From a virus, in the IMG/VR virus record IMGVR_UViG_3300028298_000011, positions 1 through 46,237 of that record: DNA of 46,237 nt. One strand, given 5' to 3'. Below the pieces are notes generated by a model that was given only the letters and a program-made list of their open reading frames with translations, searched no databases and was not told where the DNA came from. Positions 39,967-46,237 of the stretch are shown here, one piece after another (within the stretch, counting starts at the first letter, position 1; each line of letters starts with the position of its first letter). Both the position numbers and the translations under genes were made by a program.

Positions 39967-39995
39967 GAGGCCCGGGTTCATAACTCCCGAGCCTC
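39967..39995 (-). terminator. Hairpin terminator after lysis module
   Basis: On the minus-strand transcript GAGGCUCGGG pairs with CCCGGGCCUC, a 10-bp stem that includes one U-G pair and a 9-base loop. On the opposite strand the same site has a C-A mismatch, which supports the minus orientation. The trailing sequence is only moderately U-rich, so termination efficiency is uncertain. Confidence 0.6.
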
Positions 39996-40019
39996 CAAAC
40001 CTTGACTCCAAAGAAACAT

Positions 40020-40175
40020 CTATTTTCTTTTTCGTAGCAACTCAATGGTTTTTGTTATCATCCACTGCAGGACCCATCCAGCACCCCTACGAACGGCAGG
40101 AATTGACCAGAGATATCTCAGAGTCTTGAGAATCCCTGGAGGAATTATAAGACCTTGTGCAGGGGTGGATGACAT
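40020..40175 (-). CDS. Small protein (51 aa), end of lysis module
   Basis: The frame MSSTPAQGLIIPPGILKTLR..., ending ELLRKRK, starts with TAATG overlap on the preceding stop. It is basic with amphipathic helices (GWVLQWMITKTIELLRK), so a membrane-surface or peptidoglycan-associated function is possible. It is followed by the terminator at 39967-39995. No family recognised. Confidence 0.58.
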   Translation of the reverse strand: MSSTPAQGLIIPPGILKTLRYLWSIPAVRRGAGWVLQWMITKTIELLRKRK

Positions 40176-40567
40176 TACTTAGGATTCTTCGGAGGTTCCA
40201 GTTTGAACAGCCGTAGGATAACCTTTATGAACTCAATGTTAAAGATCCCGTTCGAAACCAATCCTACAGATATCCCATATATAAGGGGGACATAAGCCGC
40301 TGTGACTGTTTCAAATACTCCCAACTTCAAACCCCATCCCGCATAACATAGCCCGATGGAAATTACCCAGGAGACAGCCTGTGCCAGAAAACCAGTAATG
40401 GATAGCAATCTTTTAACCACTCCTACCACCAGGGTAGAAAGGGCAGCCATTCCCACAAGGTTAGCGAAGTAGTTTTGAATGTTCGGGTCCAAGGTTCCAT
40501 CCCCTGTTTGGGCCATTAGGCCTAACGGGATCAGGAGGCAGAGAAATAAAACTAGCTTTTTCATCAT
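40175..40567 (-). CDS. Membrane protein with signal peptide (putative holin)
   Basis: A 130-residue protein starting MMKKLVLFLCLLIPLGLMAQ, a textbook Bacteroidota signal peptide cut before Gln, followed by three hydrophobic segments (LVGMAALSTLVVGVVKRLL; FLAQAVSWVISIGLCYAGWG; AYVPLIYGISVGLVSNGIF). A charged C-terminus ends it. Location next to the endolysin suggests a holin-like function. A second ATG at 40564 is equally possible, and an in-frame ATG at 40585 looks less likely. Confidence 0.62.
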   Translation of the reverse strand: MMKKLVLFLCLLIPLGLMAQTGDGTLDPNIQNYFANLVGMAALSTLVVGVVKRLLSITGFLAQAVSWVISIGLCYAGWGLKLGVFETVTAAYVPLIYGISVGLVSNGIFNIEFIKVILRLFKLEPPKNPK

Positions 40568-40592
40568 AATTTTTTTTAAGTACATATCAAAA

Positions 40593-41096
40593 TTAAATAT
40601 TAATTCCCAGAAATCCCAAGACTCTTAGTCCATTCTGTGGTTTATCCAAGGGATTGCGAATCTTTATAGCTACCTCTATTCCTTCTCTTCCCCCCTCACT
40701 ATCTGTGTTTCCTTCAGCTGTTGCAAGCATTCCTTTACCCACCCCAACAATATATCCTGCGTGCCCGGACCATTGAGACTTTCCATCTTTATAATTCTGC
40801 CATATAATTATGTCCCCAATCTGAGGTACACTATGGATCTCGAACAGGTTACTCTTTGTGCAGTTATTCCAAGTCTGAACAGCTGAGGCGGATATCACTT
40901 TTGCATGTTCATCTAGACCTGCTGTGATCAATACAGCCTCTATGAAATAGGCACACCAAGCTTCCCCCATCTTCCACCCAGTCTTCTTCATCAGGGCTTC
41001 AAACTTAGGATCCTCCCATCCCTGATTCCCTGGGATCTCACGTTCTGTGACAAAATCACAGGCAGTACGCAAAATCAATCTGGTTGTATCGTCCAT
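40593..41096 (-). CDS. CHAP/NlpC-like endolysin
   Basis: A 167-residue protein with a cysteine-peptidase/amidase pattern: catalytic Cys48 in KMGEAWCAYFI, His112 in WSGHAGYIVG and a third polar residue in TAEGNT (E128/N130). The order Cys, His, Asn/Glu is that of CHAP-type domains that cut peptidoglycan stem peptides or amide bonds. No signal peptide, so it needs a holin or other means of release. It lies amid the membrane-protein genes of the lysis module. Confidence 0.85.
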   Translation of the reverse strand: MDDTTRLILRTACDFVTEREIPGNQGWEDPKFEALMKKTGWKMGEAWCAYFIEAVLITAGLDEHAKVISASAVQTWNNCTKSNLFEIHSVPQIGDIIIWQNYKDGKSQWSGHAGYIVGVGKGMLATAEGNTDSEGGREGIEVAIKIRNPLDKPQNGLRVLGFLGINI

Positions 41097-41097
41097 T

Positions 41098-41421
41098 TTA
41101 AGCTCCTTTTTTACGAGTCAATAGATTTACGGTAGTCTTAGCCATAGAACCCGCAGTTATCCCCATAAGCAGGCCCACAACGTCCAGAGCGTTAGCCATT
41201 CCATAGTCTGCTATTCCCCTCATGGAAAGATAACATCCAATGAGTGCATAACAGAACCCAACAACCCACGACCAACCCATTCGATATAGAAATGTTGCAA
41301 AACTATACCCTGGCTTAAGCCGAGCTAATGAGAATTTTCCTAGTGCATGAACAAATAATCCAAACAGCATAAACGGTAACATACCGAAAAACTGATCCCA
41401 CTTAATTTCTTGTAGTATCAT
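41098..41421 (-). CDS. Holin-like membrane protein
   Basis: A 107-residue protein (MILQEIKWDQFFGMLPFMLF...) with three likely transmembrane helices (MLPFMLFGLFVHALGKF; WSWVVGFCYALIGCYL; ALDVVGLLMGITAGSMA) and a basic C-terminus (LLTRKKGA), the usual look of a class I holin. I use ATG 41421 because it overlaps the upstream stop as ATGA. It ends one base before the endolysin start, so the two should be co-translated. Confidence 0.7.
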   Translation of the reverse strand: MILQEIKWDQFFGMLPFMLFGLFVHALGKFSLARLKPGYSFATFLYRMGWSWVVGFCYALIGCYLSMRGIADYGMANALDVVGLLMGITAGSMAKTTVNLLTRKKGA

Positions 41422-41549
41422 TTTAGTTTTATCCAAATATTTATCAATGTGAAAACAATTCCAATAATAGTTACTGTCCCTGAAACAATCAATACAACTT
41501 TCTGAGTAAGTAACCCCAAATTCCTTCGATTGGTTTCAAAATTTGCCAT
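41418..41549 (-). CDS. Small single-span membrane protein (43 aa)
   Basis: The frame MANFETNRRNLGLLTQKVVL..., ending INIWIKLK, has one strong transmembrane helix (VVLIVSGTVTIIGIVFTLIN). It is coupled at both ends: its ATG overlaps a TAA (TAATG) and its TGA overlaps the next ATG. Such small proteins can be pinholins, antiholins or spanin-like accessories. Which of these it is cannot be decided from sequence. Confidence 0.66.
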   Translation of the reverse strand: MANFETNRRNLGLLTQKVVLIVSGTVTIIGIVFTLINIWIKLK

Positions 41550-41905
41550 TATTTCATGAATGATATTATGATTGAAATTATTGCAACTACAACACCAATC
41601 ACGGCCAATCCGGTCGTCATGTTTAGGGATTTCTGCGATGCCTTACCACGCAATTCTGCCAGTTCATTTGCCATAACCTTCATTTCATTGGTAATGGCAT
41701 TGCCCTCCGGTCGGGTGATGAAGGTTGCTTTTTCATCCTTGCTCTGGCTGCGCCACTCGTTCATGCCTTCAAGTTTGTGCTGCATATTAGTTGCTTCAAG
41801 CCTTGTAGCCCTGTCAATACCATCCAAGCGAGCTTCCATATATTCCCTCAGGCTCTTAATCTGGCTTTCCAGATGATCCCGTAACGTCACTAGTGTTTCA
41901 CTCAT
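41549..41905 (-). CDS. Coiled-coil tail-anchored membrane protein
   Basis: A 118-residue protein: N-terminal coiled coil (RDHLESQIKSLREYMEARLD), a charged middle and a single C-terminal membrane helix (MTTGLAVIGVVVAIISIIIS). The arrangement recalls XhlA-like lysis proteins. I prefer ATG 41905, preceded by AAAGGAAA, over an in-frame ATG at 41968 inside the upstream gene. Confidence 0.66.
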   Translation of the reverse strand: MSETLVTLRDHLESQIKSLREYMEARLDGIDRATRLEATNMQHKLEGMNEWRSQSKDEKATFITRPEGNAITNEMKVMANELAELRGKASQKSLNMTTGLAVIGVVVAIISIIISFMK

Positions 41906-41918
41906 TGTATTTCCTTTA

Positions 41919-42311
41919 TCATTTAGTGTATGGACTTGAACCTCGTGACTTGAAATTACCGTTCTCAATCAACCACTTGAAGTCTCTGTCGATCTTATCG
42001 TTTGCCGCCTGAATTTTTGCATTAATCTGCTGGTCTGTTAAATCCCGTGCAACTGTCTCCGCACCAAGCATCAAGGTATGTGTTTCTGCAACAGATTTGA
42101 TTTCAGCGTTGGAAGTGCCTACATTATATAATGTCGTCAAAATCAGTATGAGCAGTGTTGACAGTATGCCAACCGGTAATCCTACCCGCAAATTAATCGC
42201 CTTCTTTATGCTTTTTAAATGCTTCTGGTATTGGGATTCCTGCATCAATACATGACTTCGGTTACAAGCCGTCAATAATTTTTTTACGTCAGCCAATTCT
42301 TCGTCGCTCAT
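41919..42311 (-). CDS. Membrane protein with internal span and coiled coil
   Basis: A 130-residue protein starting MSDEELADVKKLLTACNRSH at 42311, where ATGA overlap with the upstream stop fixes the start (an in-frame ATG at 42419 would overlap by 112 bases). It has a membrane helix (GLPVGILSTLLILILTTLYN, about 42-62) followed by a helical coil (EIKSVAETHTLMLGAETVAR...). It might be a spanin- or holin-like component. No family recognised. Confidence 0.62.
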   Translation of the reverse strand: MSDEELADVKKLLTACNRSHVLMQESQYQKHLKSIKKAINLRVGLPVGILSTLLILILTTLYNVGTSNAEIKSVAETHTLMLGAETVARDLTDQQINAKIQAANDKIDRDFKWLIENGNFKSRGSSPYTK

Positions 42312-42823
42312 TTGATTTCTATTGTTAATGGTCTGGCGGCTCCCGACCGTGTTACAAAATCGCCTATGTAGTTTTGATCTGTTCCTTTGCCGATAAAGAT
42401 TGGTGTCAGCCATCCGCACGGCACGCGATAGTCAACGTAGTGCAGCAACCGCCCATCCACCCGCCACATCAAACGGTTCGTGTTCATTTGCACGGTGTAC
42501 CAAATTAGCGGTTCTATCTCCATCCGGTACTGAACGAGTTCATGGTTCCGGTTCACGCCATCTCTGACCACTTCATAATAGCGTGGTACGATATACACTT
42601 TGCCATGCTCATGAATGATTGCCATACCCATGCCGCCCCGGTGATAGTTGAACCGGCCAATGCTCGGTAGTTTCAATCCGAACCCCGGGATCGGAGCCGT
42701 CAGGTCGCCATCCCACCATTCCTGACCGATGCGGAACCGATACGTCAGCGACTCCCGGCAGTACGGCAGAATCGGTCTGCGTGGGCGTGGTGTGTTCGAT
42801 CCGGTGGCGAAGGTGTAGGTCAT
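42308..42823 (-). CDS. Hypothetical protein, possible lectin-like fibre accessory
   Basis: A 171-residue protein rich in Arg, Trp, Tyr and Gly with strand-like segments (MGMAIIHEHGKVYIVPRYYE; LIWYTVQMNTNRLMWRVDGR). It is preceded by the FN3-repeat protein with ATGA overlap. Composition suggests a beta-sandwich or lectin-like fold that might bind carbohydrate, but there is no diagnostic motif. GC content here appears higher than in flanking genes, a possible sign of recent acquisition. Confidence 0.58.
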   Translation of the reverse strand: MTYTFATGSNTPRPRRPILPYCRESLTYRFRIGQEWWDGDLTAPIPGFGLKLPSIGRFNYHRGGMGMAIIHEHGKVYIVPRYYEVVRDGVNRNHELVQYRMEIEPLIWYTVQMNTNRLMWRVDGRLLHYVDYRVPCGWLTPIFIGKGTDQNYIGDFVTRSGAARPLTIEIK

Positions 42824-43833
42824 ATATTATAGTCAGTTACTGAACTAACCACGCCATTGACGAGGTATATAATTTGAAAGTTGTCATAGTTCACTGCATC
42901 AAGTATTAAAACAAAATATCCGGTTTGTGTCAATAAGCATCTACCTATTTCCCACATACTAACTCCCGCTTCAACTGGTGCGGCTGATCCGTATGTCCGA
43001 GAAGTCCAACTCATGCCTGTTCCATGATATGTATAAAACATATCGCACACATCCTGCCCCGTAGCAATACTTGTAACAAATACTGATGTACCCCCATTCG
43101 GTGTTGCCACGTAAATAAAAGAGTACGTATGATTTCTGTCAGGTGAAAGCGTTTTGAAGTTTACATTTGCCCCGTATGCCGTTCCGTATGCATTCGTAGC
43201 GTATGCCCTGATCCAATATGATGTGCAACTCGTAAGGCTCGTCATGTGCAGTCCGGTGAACGCTCCAGTGGTTCCCGTTGTCGTAACCTTGCTTCCGGCT
43301 ATTGTCGGGTTCTCTGATGTTGAATAACAGATACCACGTCCCGTTACTGTGTTGCCGCCATCGCTCGTTACATTACCACCCCCATACGCCCCGGTCGCTT
43401 CGGTAGTAACAGACTCACTGGTGGTAACAGATGGTAGAGTACCAGATACCGGAGTAAGAAAAGTAACGATATTACCGTATTCCGTACCAACACTATTGGT
43501 CGCATAAGCCCTGACTAAATATGTATTTCCACCAGATATGCCCGCAGCAATACTGCTTGTGAATGCACCCGTTCCCGATCCGTCCGTAGTATGATCTGAC
43601 GATACAGTTGGAACGCCAACGCTCCAACATATCCCACGAGCCGTTACCGTTGCCCCACCATCAAGCAATACATTACCGCCTCCCGTTGCGGTTGTTGAAG
43701 TTATCGCTGTAATTCCGCTAGTAATTACGGTAGGTTTCGTTGCCGCACTTCCGTAGGTATGTGTCATAAAGAAGTTACCCTGACCGTATCCAATCAGCGT
43801 AAACATTGATAATATTAATGTGATATATCTCAT
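42820..43833 (-). CDS. Secreted-type FN3-repeat protein
   Basis: A 337-residue protein that starts MRYITLILSMFTLIGYGQ, a probable signal peptide, at an ATG overlapping the fibre stop (TAATG). Two related repeats of about 90 residues follow, each with RGIC(W/Y)S, TGAFT and YLVRAYATN / YWIRAYATN-type motifs ending in a YG(N/A)xVxF strand. These are typical of FN3-like domains of Bacteroidota extracellular proteins. A C-terminal unique part includes TYHGTGMSWTSRTYGS. It probably helps adhesion or decorates the tail fibre. The signal peptide suggests export, which would be odd for a virion part. Confidence 0.72.
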   Translation of the reverse strand: MRYITLILSMFTLIGYGQGNFFMTHTYGSAATKPTVITSGITAITSTTATGGGNVLLDGGATVTARGICWSVGVPTVSSDHTTDGSGTGAFTSSIAAGISGGNTYLVRAYATNSVGTEYGNIVTFLTPVSGTLPSVTTSESVTTEATGAYGGGNVTSDGGNTVTGRGICYSTSENPTIAGSKVTTTGTTGAFTGLHMTSLTSCTSYWIRAYATNAYGTAYGANVNFKTLSPDRNHTYSFIYVATPNGGTSVFVTSIATGQDVCDMFYTYHGTGMSWTSRTYGSAAPVEAGVSMWEIGRCLLTQTGYFVLILDAVNYDNFQIIYLVNGVVSSVTDYNI

Positions 43834-46237
43834 TAGTTTCCGTATCCTTTCGTTCCATTCCACCATAAATACTCGCCATCATAGTACCACGAGAATACAT
43901 CGAACCCGCCCGAAGTAACGGTAAACGTATCTGCCGCACTACCGATTGCAGAACTCATCTTAATATTTGCCGTTGCGTGGTGAATATGTACCGTATAGGC
44001 TCCCGAAGGCCCAAGAATTGATAGGTTGCCCGTTGCTCCATCAATCAGGTTCGTCATTGTCAGTATCACGTTCCCGGTAATCGCCAAAGTAGCGTTCTGA
44101 CCTGCTGAACAATCCCACGCTGCCGCCCCTGCCGACATGGTTAGGTTTTGATGTGCATACATTATTTTATCTGATTTCAATCCTATCTGAGTTTGAATTG
44201 ACGATGTTACATTATCCAAGTAACCAATCTCTGTCGCTGATACGTTTCCGATTGAAGTGGTCGACGGCAGTACAACCGTTCCGGTGAAAGTCGGACTCGC
44301 CAATGTTGCTTTCAATATCATTTGATCGTACACATCATTCCGTGTTGGAACAGTAGTTAATCCATCCCATCCCGCACCAAACGCAGAATTGTTAACCGAT
44401 ACAGAAGTTGATGTAAAGTCTCCGGTTGCCGCATTAAACTGTAACGATGCGGCTCTTGTCTTTGGTGCAAGGCTTCCGGTTGATGAGTTTGTAAATAATG
44501 GGAAACATTGTGTGTCTGCGGATTCATCTGCTACCGTTACCGTTGCCGCATTACCAGTTATATTAGTTTGATCGCCCGTGTTTGTTCCTGCTACCGATGC
44601 CGTATTCGCAATCGTGAGCGTATATCCTCCTGCGTTTGATAATCCGTGTATTCCAGTCTTTAAAGCGGCATGAGTGGATACTGCCCCGCCAGCTTCTTTC
44701 CCATTAAATGTATTCCAATCCGTTGAAGTTAGCGCACCCGTTACTGAAGTGGATGCCGTTGCGATAGATACGGTGTGTGTATCACCTGATGAATTTACTG
44801 CGATTGGTGCAGTACCAGCGATTGCCTGAGTTGCACCTGACTGAGAATTGATCGAAGTAATACCTCCCGCCGAACTACCTTCTTTGTCCGTCCAGCTCAG
44901 CACACCTGATCCATTTGTGGTTAGTACCTGACTATTGGTTCCATCGTCACCCGGCCAAGTATAGATATGACCGCCAAAGTGAGTGTTTCCAACTACATGA
45001 AGTGGAGCGTCAGGTGCTGTTGTCCCTATGCCGACATTGCCATCGTTCTTTATATACAATCTTGACGTACCACTTGCATATGGATCACCATCTTGAGCAT
45101 TACTTTGCGAAAAAGATAAATCACCATAAGTTATTCTGTTTAACTGAATCATCCAATTTCTATTCGCTGCCGTATTGTAGGTATTATTTAAGAGTAAAGC
45201 AGTCGAGTTGCCAGTTGCTCCTGATGAAGATAGTGTTAGCAACGATGCAGGTGCAGTCGTGCCGATACCGACATTGCCATTACCAAGTATAGCCATTTTA
45301 GTTGTGGGTAAATCGCTAAAACTTGTACTTGTAGTTTTAGTTTGAAAGTATAAATTACCGAATGAATTTGTACCATCCCAAGATTTATCTGCCACAATCC
45401 CGGCAGGATAAAAATCTGCACCATTACCGTAATCATAATGACGAAACATAAGCGCACCAGCATCGGAGCTATTCCCTGAAGGGCTATTGGTAATTGTTAA
45501 TACCTTAGTTTCCCCTGCTCCGTAGGCATGAGTAGACACCACTTCTAATTTTGACCCCGGTGCGGTCGTACCTATGCCGATATTGCCATCTGGCAATATT
45601 GAAAGTCTTGCATCTGCAATAGTGGCATTGTGATAATCTGCAACATTATTCAATAGAAAGTGCATTTCTGGTTGTACTTCTGCGGTTGTTCCACGCACTA
45701 AAATAGCCGCCTTTGAATAGGTTGTCGGGTAGCCATTTAAACCAAATTGTATTCCAGTATATTGTCCTGCAACGTCAATATCTCCTGATACTCTGAGTGG
45801 AAATACATCAATAGCAGATGTTTCAACGTGAAGGGTAGTCTGTGGTGCAGTCGTTCCTATGCCGACATTACCGGTTCCAGTAATTCTCACCTTTTCAGAC
45901 AGTCCGCCACTATAAGTTGAAAATGCAATGTGCGATGTTGATGATGGTGAGGCATCCACAGCACCTGTAATATTTGCACTTTCAGCATCATTATCCGACC
46001 ACCAACTTATTTTAGAGCCAGCTTCAAAGTCATTTTTGTGTGATAAACGGATTCCTTCATTTATACCCGCCCCAAGATTTTCCACGTCTAGTTTAGCCCC
46101 CGGTGTAGTCGTGCCTATGCCGACATTACCCCCGTATGGCTGAAGCGACAGGTTTTTACTATTTGAAACCCCAGTGTTGTTTGCAAAAATATAACCAAAA
46201 TCCTCACTTGTTAGATATCCCATTCTCAATCCTAAAC
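43833..46237 (-). CDS. Tail fibre/adhesin, C-terminal part (continues from 1)
   Basis: This frame has no start of its own at the right edge. Upstream codons join in frame with the piece at 1-1597 when the ends are fused (the joining codon is TGT, Cys). It holds five of the six NVGIGTTAP...LxV repeats, at spacings of roughly 55-95 residues, suggesting a long beta-helical or triple-stranded shaft. After these come Ser/Thr-rich segments and a C-terminal domain with MTNLIDGATGNLSILGPSGA and FDVFSWYYDGEYLWWNGTKG, likely a receptor-binding tip. Ends TAATG with the FN3 gene. Confidence 0.82.
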   Translation of the reverse strand, partial: LGLRMGYLTSEDFGYIFANNTGVSNSKNLSLQPYGGNVGIGTTTPGAKLDVENLGAGINEGIRLSHKNDFEAGSKISWWSDNDAESANITGAVDASPSSTSHIAFSTYSGGLSEKVRITGTGNVGIGTTAPQTTLHVETSAIDVFPLRVSGDIDVAGQYTGIQFGLNGYPTTYSKAAILVRGTTAEVQPEMHFLLNNVADYHNATIADARLSILPDGNIGIGTTAPGSKLEVVSTHAYGAGETKVLTITNSPSGNSSDAGALMFRHYDYGNGADFYPAGIVADKSWDGTNSFGNLYFQTKTTSTSFSDLPTTKMAILGNGNVGIGTTAPASLLTLSSSGATGNSTALLLNNTYNTAANRNWMIQLNRITYGDLSFSQSNAQDGDPYASGTSRLYIKNDGNVGIGTTAPDAPLHVVGNTHFGGHIYTWPGDDGTNSQVLTTNGSGVLSWTDKEGSSAGGITSINSQSGATQAIAGTAPIAVNSSGDTHTVSIATASTSVTGALTSTDWNTFNGKEAGGAVSTHAALKTGIHGLSNAGGYTLTIANTASVAGTNTGDQTNITGNAATVTVADESADTQCFPLFTNSSTGSLAPKTRAASLQFNAATGDFTSTSVSVNNSAFGAGWDGLTTVPTRNDVYDQMILKATLASPTFTGTVVLPSTTSIGNVSATEIGYLDNVTSSIQTQIGLKSDKIMYAHQNLTMSAGAAAWDCSAGQNATLAITGNVILTMTNLIDGATGNLSILGPSGAYTVHIHHATANIKMSSAIGSAADTFTVTSGGFDVFSWYYDGEYLWWNGTKGYGN

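Overview
The window is almost certainly a complete, circular (or circularly permuted) genome of a siphovirus-like, apparently lytic phage of a Bacteroidota host. One tail-fibre gene runs off the left edge at base 1 and continues in frame from base 46237, so the ends are an arbitrary cut inside a gene. All genes I can support lie on the minus strand. The host guess rests on three things seen here: -7 boxes of the TAnnTTTG type upstream of transcription units, Bacteroidota-style signal peptides (for example ending LMAQ), and FN3-like repeats typical of Bacteroidota surface proteins. I see no integrase, excisionase or clear lysogeny switch.

Layout, in the direction of transcription. (1) Early operon, 39629 down to 19527: an HTH-like regulator, a Cas4/AddB-like DUF2800 nuclease, a DUF2815 putative ssDNA-binding protein, a terminator/attenuator, DNA polymerase A, a VirE/prim-pol helicase, a VRR-NUC nuclease and an SNF2 helicase. 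Then comes a nucleotide and base-modification cassette (DUF6378, all-alpha NTP pyrophosphatase, C5-methyltransferase-like protein, dCMP-hydroxymethylase-like thymidylate synthase homologue, dUTPase), a DnaQ-like exonuclease, a lipoprotein, a run of tiny translationally coupled genes, and a UvrD-type helicase. (2) Packaging and structure, 19177 down to 1 and on from 46237: small and large terminase, a circularly permuted tmRNA gene, portal, an internal protein, scaffold, major capsid, connector and tail genes, tape measure, and distal tail and fibre proteins. (3) Lysis, 42823 down to 40020: several small membrane proteins and a CHAP/NlpC-like endolysin, ending in a hairpin terminator.

Two similar non-coding regions (about 19.22-19.51 and 39.71-39.96 kb) built of 9-bp TAAACGATC modules around an AT-rich core separate the early and late blocks. 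They are candidates for replication origins or multi-site operators. An 83-bp promoter-like cassette occurs twice (22536-22618, 30779-30861), with a shorter relative at 39640-39690.

The most striking element is at 16882-17240. The 3' half of a tmRNA (T-arm and acceptor strand) precedes the 5' half (GGGGAUG...) on the transcribed strand. The acceptor stem with its G3-U70 pair, the P2 helix and a 15-codon tag frame ending Val-Ala-Ala-stop can all be built from the two pieces. The other strong lead is a possible cytosine-modification pathway at 26.2-29.2 kb.
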